From assembly GCF_013317235.1 (NCBI RefSeq), contig NZ_WLCM01000011.1, forward strand, positions 79,814-143,813: 64,000 nt of DNA. Reading direction: 5' to 3'. This document shows, one piece after another, positions 51,463 through 60,827 of the stretch. Origin of the DNA: Leisingera sp. ANG59 (GTDB lineage Bacteria; Pseudomonadota; Alphaproteobacteria; Rhodobacterales; Rhodobacteraceae). The position numbers were made by a program, and so were the translations under genes. Under the pieces are notes generated by a model. It was given only the letters and a program-made list of their open reading frames with translations, made no database searches and was not told the origin of the DNA. The number at the start of each line of letters is the position of its first letter. Positions within the stretch are counted from its first letter, which is position 1.

Positions 51463-52809
51463 TCAGACAGCCGCCTTCACTGCGCCAATCACGATGTCCA
51501 ATGCCTGGTCCAGATCCTCGCGGGAGATGGTCAGAGGCGGCGACAGGGTCAGCACGCTGCCCTGGCTGATCTTATAGCTGAGGCCAGCCTCAAGGCAGGC
51601 ATAATAGATCTGCTCTGCCTTGGTGATGCCGGGCGTCATGGTCTGGCGGTCCTCGACAATCTCCACCCCGAACATCAGCCCGCGGCCGCGGATGTCACCC
51701 ACAACCGGCACCTGACCCAGCGCATCGCGCAGCCGCTCCAGCGCGTGGTGTCCCAGCTCGGCAGCACGTTCCACCAGCCCTTCCTCCTCGAGGATCTGCA
51801 GCGTGGTCAGGGCGGCGCGGGCTGTGACCGGGTTTTTTTCATGAGTATAGTGACCGATGGCAAAATCGCCGCAGACATCCAGATCGCGCCGCGCCACGCA
51901 GGCGGCGATGGGCAGAATGCCACCGCCCAGCGATTTGCCCAGCGTCACGATGTCGGGCACGATCCCGTCATGCTGGAAGGAAAACATCTGCCCGGTCTTG
52001 CCAAGCCCGGTGGGGATCTCATCCAGAATCAGCAGCACGCCGTGCTTGTCGCAGATCTCGCGCACGGATTTCCAGAATCCTAGCGGCGGCACATTGGGGA
52101 CCGCGCGCATCGCCTCTGCGATGAAAGCGCAATAGTCGCCGTCGCGGCCCAGCACATAGTCGATCATCCGCGCGCAGGCTTCGGCGCTGGCCTCCAGCGA
52201 CTTGTGGCCATAGGCGCAGTTCGACGGGCTGAAGGGGGCCACATGCTCCGTTCCCGGCAGCAAGGGGCCTGCGATATGGCTGCGGAAAGTGGCCTCTCCG
52301 CCGACCGAAGCGGCGCCAAAGCCCGCGCCGTGGAACGCATCCCAGAAACTGAGGGTCTTGAACCGCCCGGTGGCGGCGCGGGCGATCTTCAGCGCCACCT
52401 CATTGGCGTCGGAACCGCCTGTGGTGAACAGCGTCTTGCCCAGATCGCCGGGGGTGATCGCCGCCAGCTTCTCTGCCAGTTCTACAGCCGGTTCATTGGT
52501 GAAGCGGCGCGGCGCGAAGGGCAGATCATCCAACTGCTGCTTGATGGCGGCAACAAGTTTCGGATGGCCGTAACCCAGGTGATGCACCGAGTTGCCGTGG
52601 AAATCCATGTAGCGGCGGCCGTCCAAATCTTCGATCCAGATACCTTCCGCCTTGGCGATGGTGCTCACGCAGGGGCTGGACAGGCTCTGATGCAGAAAAG
52701 CGTCCGCGTCCCGCTCCAGCAGCGGCGCCGAATTGGGACCGATAGATTTCGTCAGCCAGGCCTTGCGGGCCTCAGAAGTGTTGGATTCACCTTCCGTATG
52801 GACGAGCAT
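51463..52809 (-). CDS. pbfA: (R)-1-hydroxy-2-aminoethylphosphonate ammonia-lyase PbfA
   Basis: 448 residues, class III aminotransferase fold. Typical features are MDFHGNSVHHLGYGHP, FAPRRFTNEPAVELAE, LILDEIPTGLGKTG and the PLP-lysine segment TLGKSLGGGILPIA. This branch, seen beside phnW, phnA and phnY, is PbfA. It removes ammonia from (R)-1-hydroxy-2-aminoethylphosphonate to give phosphonoacetaldehyde and so feeds a second substrate into the pathway. GGAGG precedes the ATG at 52809. It is separated from phnY by a terminator-like hairpin, so its expression may differ. Confidence 0.88.
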   Translation of the reverse strand: MLVHTEGESNTSEARKAWLTKSIGPNSAPLLERDADAFLHQSLSSPCVSTIAKAEGIWIEDLDGRRYMDFHGNSVHHLGYGHPKLVAAIKQQLDDLPFAPRRFTNEPAVELAEKLAAITPGDLGKTLFTTGGSDANEVALKIARAATGRFKTLSFWDAFHGAGFGAASVGGEATFRSHIAGPLLPGTEHVAPFSPSNCAYGHKSLEASAEACARMIDYVLGRDGDYCAFIAEAMRAVPNVPPLGFWKSVREICDKHGVLLILDEIPTGLGKTGQMFSFQHDGIVPDIVTLGKSLGGGILPIAACVARRDLDVCGDFAIGHYTHEKNPVTARAALTTLQILEEEGLVERAAELGHHALERLRDALGQVPVVGDIRGRGLMFGVEIVEDRQTMTPGITKAEQIYYACLEAGLSYKISQGSVLTLSPPLTISREDLDQALDIVIGAVKAAV

Positions 52810-52845
52810 GCGCCGCCTCCGTGCAAGGGGTCAAAAAGGATTGAT

Positions 52846-52880
52846 GAAAAAGGCCGGGGCCGCGTGGAGCCAGCCCCGGC
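52846..52880 (-). terminator. terminator or attenuator between phnY and pbfA
   Basis: On the minus strand GCCGGGGC and GCCCCGGC form an eight-base-pair stem followed by CTTTTTC. It lies ten bases past the phnY stop and 37 bases before the pbfA start. Confidence 0.7.
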
Positions 52881-52889
52881 AGGCCGGTG

Positions 52890-54338
52890 TTATTCCGGCC
52901 AGGGGAGTGAGTAGGTCTTCACGTTGGTGAAGAATTTCATCGCCTCGATGACGCCTTCCTTCACCCCGTTGCCGGAGTCCTTGATGCCGCCGAAGGGGGA
53001 CATTTCGATCCGGTAGCCAGGCTGTTCCCAGATGTTGCAGGTGCCCACGTCCAGACCATTGATATAGGCAATCGCCCGGTTCAGGTCGTTAGTGCACACA
53101 CCCGAGGACAGGCCGAATTCGGTGGAGTTGGAGATCCGCATCACTTCCGCATCATCATCCGGCACCCGGACGATGGGCACGATGGGGCCAAAGGTCTCCT
53201 CCATCACCAGCTCGCTGTTGTGCGGCACCTTGTCGACCACGATGGGCGGCAGCAGCGCCCCCTGGCGGCCGGGATGATAGAGAATCTCGGCGCCTTCGGC
53301 TTCGGCCATGTAGACTCGTTTCTCGAACAGCTCAGCCGCCTTGTCGTGGATGACGCAGCCCAGTTCGGTCTCGGGATCCTGCGGGTCGCCGAACTTGATC
53401 TTCTGTGCCTTCGCCAGCACCATCGGCACAAAACGGTCGGCGACGCTTTCCTGCACCAGGATGCGCTTGATCGCAGTGCAGCGCTGGCCGGAGTTGCCGG
53501 TGGCGCCGGCCACGGCAATGGCAGCGGCCTTTTCCAGATCGCCATCGGACAGGTCGTTCAGCACGATCAGCGGGTCGTTGCCGCCCAGTTCCAGCGCCTG
53601 CCGCTTGTAGACGCCTTTCTCGGCAATCATCTTGCCCACCGGCACGCCGCCGGTGAAGGTGATGATGTCAATGTTTTCATTAGTGATCATCTCGTCGCCA
53701 ATGTCCTTGGGCCAGCCGGTGACCACCTGGAACATCTCCGGTGGCAAGCCCGCTTCGTACAGGATATCGGCCAGCGCGATGCAGGTCAGCGGTGTCAGCT
53801 CGGTCGGTTTGCAGACCATGCAGTTGTTGGTGGCAATGGTAGGCGCAATCTTGTGGCTGACCATGTTCAAAGGGTGGTTGAACGGGGTGATCGCCGAGAT
53901 CGCCTTGACCGGTTCGCGTTTGGTGAAGATCTTGCGCGCCTTGCCGTTGTGGGTCAGATCGCAGGAAAAGATCTCGCCATCGTCCTTCAGCGCCTCGGCA
54001 GCGGCAAACTGATAGACGTCCTGCGCGCGCTTGGTTTCATAGATCGCGTGCTGGTGGCAGATGCCCAGCTCCAGCGTCAGCCATTTGGCCAGCCACTCGC
54101 GCTTCTCCCCGATCAGCTCCCCTGCCCGCTGCAGGATCTGGCTGCGTTCATAACGGGTGAGCTTGGGCGTGTAGTTCGCGGCAATCTCAAACGCTTTGCG
54201 GGCGTGCTCGGCCTGGCCCGCGGGCACATGGCCCACCACCTCGTTGGTATAGGGGTAGAGAACCGGCACGGTTTCCTCGGTAAAAACCACCTCGCCGCCG
54301 ATGCGCATGCCCTCATTGCGGATGTCGATATTGCTCAT
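52890..54338 (-). CDS. phnY: phosphonoacetaldehyde dehydrogenase
   Basis: 482 residues from [19 protein letters not shown], with AAGGAT upstream of 54338. It is an aldehyde dehydrogenase with the NAD-binding [25 protein letters not shown] (Glu-250) and the catalytic Cys-287 in [12 protein letters not shown]. Its place between phnA and pbfA identifies it as PhnY, which oxidises phosphonoacetaldehyde to phosphonoacetate with NAD+. It begins 17 bases after phnA. Confidence 0.93.
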   Translation of the reverse strand: MSNIDIRNEGMRIGGEVVFTEETVPVLYPYTNEVVGHVPAGQAEHARKAFEIAANYTPKLTRYERSQILQRAGELIGEKREWLAKWLTLELGICHQHAIYETKRAQDVYQFAAAEALKDDGEIFSCDLTHNGKARKIFTKREPVKAISAITPFNHPLNMVSHKIAPTIATNNCMVCKPTELTPLTCIALADILYEAGLPPEMFQVVTGWPKDIGDEMITNENIDIITFTGGVPVGKMIAEKGVYKRQALELGGNDPLIVLNDLSDGDLEKAAAIAVAGATGNSGQRCTAIKRILVQESVADRFVPMVLAKAQKIKFGDPQDPETELGCVIHDKAAELFEKRVYMAEAEGAEILYHPGRQGALLPPIVVDKVPHNSELVMEETFGPIVPIVRVPDDDAEVMRISNSTEFGLSSGVCTNDLNRAIAYINGLDVGTCNIWEQPGYRIEMSPFGGIKDSGNGVKEGVIEAMKFFTNVKTYSLPWPE

Positions 54339-54355
54339 TATCTGATCCTTCATGG

Positions 54356-55600
54356 TTACAGCGCCGCCGCCTGCGCGGCATAGAAAAACGCATCAAAGTT
54401 GCGCAGCACCGGACGCTCCGGCAGCGGCAGGACGCGGTTGCAGATGAAGGGTACCTCCTGTTCGGTCAGCCCGCCATGGCTGCGCAGCGGTTCATTGAGC
54501 GCGGCCAGATCGTGACGGTGCTCAGACGTGCCGATGCAGATATTCTCGCCGGACACCAGGATGATGTCTCCGATCCGGTCGGCCGGCAGTTCGAACCGCG
54601 CCACCGCCTCCTCGCGGGTCAGCACGTCGGTGATCGCGTCATAACCCGCCAGCTTCTCCATGATCTCCGCCCGGTCTGCACCCTCGGGCAAATAGCAGGT
54701 GGCAAAGGAGCCCAGCGCGCCGTGGTGCACCACATAGGGGTCGGTGATCGGCAGGATCACCCGCGCCTGGCCGTCGCCCAGCCAGTCATCCATGAGGTCC
54801 TGCACATAGATCACGCTCGGGGAGCCGTCTGGGTGATGCTTAGGTTTCATGCCGTGGTCGGCAGTGACGACGATGGCAGCGCCCAGCGCGTCCAGTTCCG
54901 TCAGGTACTTGTCGAACATCTCGTAGAAGGCCTTGGCCTCGGCCTGATCGGGGCTGTACTTGTGTTGCACATAGTCGGTGGTGGTCAGATACATCACATC
55001 CGGCGCCCATTCCTTCAGCAGCTTCACGCCGGCGGCAAAGACGAACTCGCTCAGCTCCGCCGAATAGACCTCGGGCTGCGCCATACCCAGCCACTCGCTG
55101 GCCTTCTCCTGGCCGTGCTCGGCCGCGGTCGAGCTGTCGGATTTCTCTGCCGAGAAGCATTTGGCGCGGTCCTCATCAAACGCCAGGCCTGCGCCCAAGA
55201 GCGCCCGCAGCTTGTCCTTGGCAGTGACAACAGCCACCCGCGCACCCGCATCATAGAACGCCTTGAACACCGTGGGCGCCCGAAGGAAGCGCACGTCGTT
55301 CATCATCACTTCTTCGCCGGTGTCCGGATCAATCAGGTAGTTGCCGCAGATCCCGTGCACCACCGGAGGACGGCCGGTCGCAATCGACAGGTTGTTGGGG
55401 TTGGTGAAGGAGGGCACCACCGAATGCGCCAGCCGGTCGGTGCCTTCCGCGCGCATCCGCTTGAGCGTCGGCATCAGCCCGTCGGCAATCGCCTTGTCCA
55501 GATACTCCGGCTCGCAGCCGTCCAGACAGACGGCAATCGCACAGGTCTTGGGCACGTCATAGGCGCGGCCGTTTGCCACGACGGGGGATTGAATGGTCAT
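54356..55600 (-). CDS. phnA: phosphonoacetate hydrolase
   Basis: 414 residues of the alkaline-phosphatase superfamily. Asp-27 in [13 protein letters not shown] and the nucleophile Thr-66 in [14 protein letters not shown] are seen, as are further metal ligands in [25 protein letters not shown] and the late [27 protein letters not shown]. It hydrolyses phosphonoacetate to acetate and phosphate using two zinc ions. AAGGA precedes the ATG. It lies 20 bases after phnW. Confidence 0.95.
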   Translation of the reverse strand: MTIQSPVVANGRAYDVPKTCAIAVCLDGCEPEYLDKAIADGLMPTLKRMRAEGTDRLAHSVVPSFTNPNNLSIATGRPPVVHGICGNYLIDPDTGEEVMMNDVRFLRAPTVFKAFYDAGARVAVVTAKDKLRALLGAGLAFDEDRAKCFSAEKSDSSTAAEHGQEKASEWLGMAQPEVYSAELSEFVFAAGVKLLKEWAPDVMYLTTTDYVQHKYSPDQAEAKAFYEMFDKYLTELDALGAAIVVTADHGMKPKHHPDGSPSVIYVQDLMDDWLGDGQARVILPITDPYVVHHGALGSFATCYLPEGADRAEIMEKLAGYDAITDVLTREEAVARFELPADRIGDIILVSGENICIGTSEHRHDLAALNEPLRSHGGLTEQEVPFICNRVLPLPERPVLRNFDAFFYAAQAAAL

Positions 55601-55620
55601 ATGTCGAAGTCCTTTGTGTC

Positions 55621-56808
55621 TCAGGCAGCCAGTTTGGCGCGTTCTTCCAGCGCCGCGGCGGGCGGGGCCGCGCTGGCGACGCCCATTTCGGCAAGCGTTT
55701 CCTTGGCGGCAGCCACAACCTGCCGCATCACGTGTTCATCCATCTGCCCGATGCAGCCGACCCGGAAGCTGTCCACAACCGTCAGCTTGCCGGGGTAGAT
55801 GATAAATCCCTTCTCCTTCATCAGCTCATAGAAGCGGCCGAAGACGAAATTCGCATCCGCAGGGCAAAAGAATGTGACGATGATCGGCGACAGCCAGCGG
55901 TTCTGCAGCAGCGTCTCGAACCCAAGTTCACGCATGCCTGCAACCATCACGTCGCGGTTGCGGGTGTACCGGCCGCCCCGGCCCGCGACGCCACCTTCGG
56001 CCTCATGTGCCTTGAGCGCCTCCAGGAAGGCCGCGACCACATGGGTTGGCGGGGTGAACCGCCACTGGCCGGTCTTTTCCATATGCGCCCATTGCGCATG
56101 CACATCCAGCGACAATGAATGGCTGTTGCCCTTGGCGGCCTCCAGCTCTTCCTTGCGGGCGATGACAAAGCCGAAACCCGGCACGCCCTCAATGCATTTG
56201 TTGGCCGAGGACACCATCGCTTCATAGCGGATCTGCGAGGGCTTCAATTCGATCGCGCCAAAGGCCGACATCGAGTCGATCAGCAGCTTGCGGCCCGCGG
56301 CGTAGACCGCCTCGGAAATCTCCTCCACCGGGTTCAGGATGCCCGAGGAAGTCTCGCAGTGGATCGCCACCACATGGGTAATCGAGAGATCATTTGCCAG
56401 GATCTGCGCCACCTCATCACCGCGCGGCGGCAGGTAGTCTCCCTTGTCCAGCAGCTGATAGGCGCGGCCCAGGTATTGCAGCGTCTGCGCCGAGCGCAGC
56501 CCGTAGGCGCCATTGGCCAGCACCAGCGCCTTGCCGTCGCGCGGAATGAAGGACGCCAGCATCGCCTCAACCGCAAAGCTGCCGGAGCCCTGCATCGGCA
56601 CGCAGTCGAATGCGCCGGCGCCCTCACCCAACAGCGCCAGCAGGCGGCTGCGCATGTCACAGGTCATGGCGCGGAAGTCGTCGTCCCAGCTGCCCCAGTC
56701 CCGCAGCATGGACTGTTTGACTTCGTATGAGGTGGTCAGCGGTCCGGGGGTCAGAAGATATGGCTCACCCAGAAAGGGCGGTTCGATCTGAGGTGCAGAA
56801 GCGGTCAT
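55621..56808 (-). CDS. phnW: 2-aminoethylphosphonate:pyruvate transaminase
   Basis: 395 residues from MTASAPQIEPPFLGEPYLLTPGPLTTSYEVK, with GGAGA upstream of 56808. LTPGPLTTS, CETSSGILNP, LIDSMSAFGA and the PLP lysine Lys-204 in SSANKCIEGVPGFGF match PhnW. It moves the amino group of 2-aminoethylphosphonate to pyruvate, giving phosphonoacetaldehyde and alanine. It is the first gene of phnW-phnA-phnY and is divergent from the LysR regulator. Confidence 0.95.
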   Translation of the reverse strand: MTASAPQIEPPFLGEPYLLTPGPLTTSYEVKQSMLRDWGSWDDDFRAMTCDMRSRLLALLGEGAGAFDCVPMQGSGSFAVEAMLASFIPRDGKALVLANGAYGLRSAQTLQYLGRAYQLLDKGDYLPPRGDEVAQILANDLSITHVVAIHCETSSGILNPVEEISEAVYAAGRKLLIDSMSAFGAIELKPSQIRYEAMVSSANKCIEGVPGFGFVIARKEELEAAKGNSHSLSLDVHAQWAHMEKTGQWRFTPPTHVVAAFLEALKAHEAEGGVAGRGGRYTRNRDVMVAGMRELGFETLLQNRWLSPIIVTFFCPADANFVFGRFYELMKEKGFIIYPGKLTVVDSFRVGCIGQMDEHVMRQVVAAAKETLAEMGVASAAPPAAALEERAKLAA

Positions 56809-56866
56809 TGCCTGTCTCCAAAGCATGGTTCGAGAGCATGATTGCGCCAGCCCAATTCATATGTAA

Positions 56867-56883
56867 AATTGCAAAAAACAATT
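56867..56883. promoter_or_regulatory. LysR-type operator candidate between phnW and lysR
   Basis: AATTG and CAATT flank a seven-base CAAAAAA core in the 116-base gap between divergent genes. It resembles an interrupted-dyad LysR-type box. The short arms make this tentative. Confidence 0.4.
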
Positions 56884-56924
56884 CAATAATAAGCCATACC
56901 TATACAAGTTTGCAGGAACGGATC

Positions 56925-57806
56925 ATGCGCCATTCACAGCTCAAGGCCTTCCACCATGTCGCCCTACTGGGTGGCTTTTCGCGCGCTGCAGAAGCACTGC
57001 ACCTGACCCAGCCCGCAATCTCCGAACAGGTGCGCAAGCTGGAGCAGGACCACGATGTGCTGCTGTTCCGGCGCGAGAAGAAGCGGGTGTTCCTGACAGA
57101 AGCGGGAGAGGAACTGCTTCACATGACCAAGCAGTACTTCGAAGTGGAAAGCCGGATCGGGGACTACCTGTCGGCGACCCGCGCAGCAGTTGAGGGCGAG
57201 CTGCGCATCATTGCGGATTCTGCCCAGCACATGACCGGCTTTCTGGGGCCGTTCCAAAAACGCTATCCGAATGTGGTGATTTCACTGCGCGCCGGGAACA
57301 CTGGTGAAATTATTGATGAACTTCGCGACTACAATGCCGAAATCGGTGTGGCGGGCAGCCTGTCTCCCGGCAAGGATATGAGCGTGCTGAACCTTGGTGC
57401 CACAGGCATCGTTGCCTTTGCCGCGCGCGGCCTGCTGATGACCTCACAGGCAGACCTGTCGTTCCAGGAGTTGTCGCAGTTGCCGCTGGTGTTCCGCGAA
57501 GAAGGCTCCAAGACCCGAGAAAAAGTAGAGACGGCCGCACGCGAACAGGGCATCCGCCTGAAGCCTGCGATTGTCGCCGAAGGACGCGAAGCCGTGCGCG
57601 AGCTTGTCGCCTCCGGCGCAGGTATCGGCTTCGTTTCCGAAGCTGAGTTCGGCCACGACGACCGTCTGGTCAAATACAGCCTGCGCGATGCCGATCTTAC
57701 GATGAGCGAGAGCATCATCTACCTCACTCAGCGTCGTGACGTGCGCGTGATCCGTGCCTTCATGGAATTTGCCAAGGGAATTCAGGCTGAAAGAAGTGCC
57801 GACTGA
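56925..57806 (+). CDS. LysR-family regulator of phosphonate catabolism
   Basis: 293 residues from MRHSQLKAFHHVALLGGFSRAAEALHLTQPAISEQVRKLEQDH, a LysR helix-turn-helix, followed by the substrate-binding domain. AGGA precedes the ATG at 56925. It is divergent from phnW. In related clusters the regulator activates phnW genes in response to 2-aminoethylphosphonate or a pathway intermediate independently of phosphate starvation. No Pho-box was noticed, which fits such control. Confidence 0.9.
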   Translation: MRHSQLKAFHHVALLGGFSRAAEALHLTQPAISEQVRKLEQDHDVLLFRREKKRVFLTEAGEELLHMTKQYFEVESRIGDYLSATRAAVEGELRIIADSAQHMTGFLGPFQKRYPNVVISLRAGNTGEIIDELRDYNAEIGVAGSLSPGKDMSVLNLGATGIVAFAARGLLMTSQADLSFQELSQLPLVFREEGSKTREKVETAAREQGIRLKPAIVAEGREAVRELVASGAGIGFVSEAEFGHDDRLVKYSLRDADLTMSESIIYLTQRRDVRVIRAFMEFAKGIQAERSAD

Positions 57807-58098
57807 AGACCCGCGGAAACAGCAACGTAGCCGCCGGTACAACCAGGCGACTGCGCAGGAAGGCCTCACCCCTTAACGGCAACGAGAACCGCATCAGGAG
57901 TGCAACCCACCGCAAAAAAAAGAAAAAAACTTACTTGACCCAGCGGCCATCAAGAAAAGATTCAGCCATGCATCTGAAACTCCCCGCTTGTAAGCCGCGC
58001 GGAGCGCAGTGAGAATTTTAAGCGTTTTCTTCCAGACGGCGCGGCCTGTTGCATTAGAATTTGCTGCGCGGTCCAACGAGATTGAAAGGGGCAGCACT

Positions 58099-58995
58099 GT
58101 GAACTTTATCAAAGCGGCCTTTCTAACCTGTTTTTGGATCGGGTTTCTGCTGGGCCACGGTGCGGCAGCGCGCTCGCTGGTCATTGGCACGATCAGCGAT
58201 GAGACAGTAAAGGAAACCCGCACTTTCCTGCCTTTTGCAGAATTCCTAGCCGCTCAACTCCAAGATGAGGGGATCACTGCCGGGGAAGTCAGAATTGCCC
58301 GGAACATCGGCCATATGGCGGAACTGCTCAGCAAAGGTGAGGTCGATGTCTTCGTCGACAGCCCGCTGGTGTCCCTGGCCGTCAGAGCCAGATGCGGCAG
58401 CCGGATGGTGGCCCGCCGGTGGAAGAAGGGAGTTGCTGAATACCACTCCGTGGTCTTTGTCCGGCGGGATAGCGGCATCCGGTCTCTGGAAGACCTCAAG
58501 GGCAAAGTCATTGCATTTGAGGAGGCATTTTCCTCCAGCGGCTACATCCTGCCGCGGCACACGCTCGCGGCTGAGGGCGTGCAGTTTTCCGCACTGAGCG
58601 GCCCGCGCGCCGCGCGCCCCGGCGCGGCGGCCGGCTATGTATTTTCCGGGGATGACGAAAACACCATTGAATGGGTGCTGCGCGGCGTTGTTGATGCCGG
58701 AGCCATGTCGCTCAACGGTCTGAGGAAACGCGCAGGCGACGACTTTGCCAGCCTGGAAATCCTCTATAAAACCGAATCCATACCCCGCCATGTGGTTAGT
58801 GTGTCCCCAGCGACACCGGCCGGGCTGTCTGATGCGCTGCTGGCCGCGCTTGCCAGCATGCACCTGAGTGATGAAGGGCGCAGGGTTTTGCACGGTTTCG
58901 AGAAAACCACTAAATTTGATGCCATCCCGGAACGGACCAGAGAAATGCTGGATGAGTTCGAAGAGCCGGTGACTGCCATTATCGGCGGCAAATGA
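58099..58995 (+). CDS. PhnD-like periplasmic binding protein paired with a kinase, GTG start
   Basis: 298 residues from a GTG at 58099 with AAAGGGG upstream; the leader (VNFIKAAFLTCFWIGFLLGHGAAA) is a good signal peptide, which an ATG start 30 codons earlier would spoil. VIGTISDETVKETRTFLPFAEFLAAQL, GEVDVFVDSPLVSLAV, SLEDLKGKVIAFEEAFSSSGYILPRH and NTIEWVLRGVVDAGAMS are the PhnD/phosphonate-binding fold. No permease or ABC ATPase adjoins. Its stop overlaps the start of a membrane histidine kinase (ATGA), the layout of AioX-AioS. So it is probably a ligand sensor, not a transporter part. The 292-base gap before it contains an A-rich tract near 57909-57931 and no gene. Confidence 0.85.
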   Translation: MNFIKAAFLTCFWIGFLLGHGAAARSLVIGTISDETVKETRTFLPFAEFLAAQLQDEGITAGEVRIARNIGHMAELLSKGEVDVFVDSPLVSLAVRARCGSRMVARRWKKGVAEYHSVVFVRRDSGIRSLEDLKGKVIAFEEAFSSSGYILPRHTLAAEGVQFSALSGPRAARPGAAAGYVFSGDDENTIEWVLRGVVDAGAMSLNGLRKRAGDDFASLEILYKTESIPRHVVSVSPATPAGLSDALLAALASMHLSDEGRRVLHGFEKTTKFDAIPERTREMLDEFEEPVTAIIGGK

Positions 58996-60497
58996 TTTCC
59001 ATGCCGAGCCTGAGAGCAAAACTGGTTGCATATACCATCCTGATCGTCCTCGCCGTTGCCGGAGCGGTTTCGGCCATTTCTGTATCGCTAAGTTACAGGG
59101 CCTCCTTTGCGGCGTTTGAAAGGCACACGGTCGTGCTGGCGAGAACGCTGGGCGAGGCAGTCCTTGAACCACTGTATGAGCTCAACATCAAACTGATGCG
59201 CCAGCAAGCGAGTTCCGTCCTTGCCAGCGAAGGCGCACTTCGGGTGATGATCCTGGATGCCGGCACAAGGGTTTTGACGGACGGCACGGATGAAAACCCG
59301 CTGCGGGGAAAGCGGCTCAACGCTCCACATCTGCTCCAAGCCAGAGAAACCGCAGCATGGGTTACCCGGCTGCAAGACGGTGTGCTCCTGGTGGCAGGTC
59401 CGGTGCAGGCGACAGCAGACCGGCGGCTTGGCTATGTAGTGCTGGAGTTCTCCACCGCCCGGCTTGATGCAGAGTGGATGAAACATATCCGTCAGACCCT
59501 GCTCCTGTCCGGCGTCTGCGCCTTTCTGGCTTCGATCGCTGCCGTGATCATGGCAAGCCGGATAACCCGGCCGATCCAGCGGCTGACGGATTTCGCTGCC
59601 GGCATCCGCTCCGGCGGCGGCAAGCGCGAAGTCCCCGACTGCGGCAATGATGAGGTCGGCCGCCTAGCAGAGGCTTTTGCAGGTGTTCTAACGCACCTTG
59701 ACCGCAGCAATACCGAACTGAAGGCGCTTGCCAGTTCGCTTGAGAACCAGGTGAAGGAAAGAACGCGGGCAGCCGAAGCTGGCAGCAAGGCAAAATCCGA
59801 ATTTCTAGCCACGATGAGCCACGAAATCCGGACGCCGATGAACGCGGTGCTGGGGATGGCTTCTCTGCTTGAGGAAACAGGCCTGAACGAAGAACAGGCG
59901 CTATATGCCAGGACGATAGCCGAGTCCGGCGAAGCCCTGCTTGAGATCATCAATGGAATTCTCGATTTTTCCAGGATCGACACCGGCAAGCTGGAATTGC
60001 AGACCGCACCGCTTGACCTGCGAGAGCTTCTGACTGCCGTGGTCCGCCTGTTGTCCCCCAAGCCGGACGAAGACCGCGTCACCCTGCGGCTGGACTACGG
60101 GCCTGATGTGCCAAGCGCCATTGTGGGAGATGAGGCACGCATCCGGCAAATCATTGTGAACCTGATTGGCAATGCTCTGAAATTCACCGAGGCAGGGTCT
60201 GTCACTGTCGGGGTCACTGGCCGGGCTGACGGGAACCGGGCCATGCTGCGGATTGCCGTGACAGACACCGGCCCGGGAATCCCGGAAAACGATATGCAAA
60301 AGATCTTCGAGGCATTTTGCCAGGCCGACAGCACCGCCTCCCGCGACGTTGGCGGAACCGGCCTAGGGTTAACAATCGCATCCCGCCTCGCGGAGCTGAT
60401 GGGCGGCGGGATCGAAGGGCAGTCCGAGCCCGGCACGGGGTCCACTTTCACCTTTGCGTGCAGCTTCGCAATGGCCGGAAACCTGGTGCCGGGGTAG
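58992..60497 (+). CDS. membrane sensor histidine kinase
   Basis: 501 residues. Two membrane segments (about 12-34 and 167-189) enclose a periplasmic domain of about 130 residues. Then come a HAMP linker (SRITRPIQRLTDFAAGIRSG), a coiled coil, the HisKA box with His-277 in MSHEIRTPMN, and the HATPase domain (NLIGNALKFTEAG, DTGPGIPENDM, GGTGLGLTIASRLAELMGG). There is no receiver domain and no response-regulator gene next to it. It overlaps the PhnD-like gene by four bases and probably reads that protein's ligand state. A phosphate route through the hybrid kinase downstream is possible. Confidence 0.92.
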   Translation: MISMPSLRAKLVAYTILIVLAVAGAVSAISVSLSYRASFAAFERHTVVLARTLGEAVLEPLYELNIKLMRQQASSVLASEGALRVMILDAGTRVLTDGTDENPLRGKRLNAPHLLQARETAAWVTRLQDGVLLVAGPVQATADRRLGYVVLEFSTARLDAEWMKHIRQTLLLSGVCAFLASIAAVIMASRITRPIQRLTDFAAGIRSGGGKREVPDCGNDEVGRLAEAFAGVLTHLDRSNTELKALASSLENQVKERTRAAEAGSKAKSEFLATMSHEIRTPMNAVLGMASLLEETGLNEEQALYARTIAESGEALLEIINGILDFSRIDTGKLELQTAPLDLRELLTAVVRLLSPKPDEDRVTLRLDYGPDVPSAIVGDEARIRQIIVNLIGNALKFTEAGSVTVGVTGRADGNRAMLRIAVTDTGPGIPENDMQKIFEAFCQADSTASRDVGGTGLGLTIASRLAELMGGGIEGQSEPGTGSTFTFACSFAMAGNLVPG

Positions 60498-60827
60498 CTG
60501 CAGATTGCAATGCCAGCCACCTCCGTTCAGGTTCGAGTGCTTCAGGCCCAAGGAAAGGCGGGTGCCCCGTTCTGGCTTTCCTGGTCCGGAATCAGAGGTG
60601 CCTCGGCGGTTTTCCATTGCTTGCAAAATTTCTGAACGCTGCAGAAACTCTTGGTACTTGAGGGGCCCGGATGCGGCAGCGTCAGGGGCAGCAGCAAGCA
60701 CTGGCTACACTTTTAATTTCGGCCGGTTCATTGTTCCTCAATGCTTGCTTTTCAGAATAGGAAATCAGTCTTAATCTGCGGACAAAACCGCAATAACTTG
60801 CCAGAACACCAACCCTCCAGGCGCCCA
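60498..60827. other. 330-base gap between the two kinase genes
   Basis: No gene is supported; short frames here lack starts with ribosome-binding sites. It may contain a promoter for the second kinase. The sequence composition is coding-like in part, so it could be the decayed remnant of a lost gene, but I cannot identify one. Confidence 0.4.

Noticed and set aside
58099..58995. Reading the PhnD-like protein as part of a phosphonate ABC importer
   Set aside because: No phnC or phnE gene is present and its stop overlaps a histidine kinase start, which favours a sensing role.
60498..60827. A possible small gene between the two kinase genes
   Set aside because: Frames on both strands lack a start with a ribosome-binding site and resemble no family; treated as an intergenic region.
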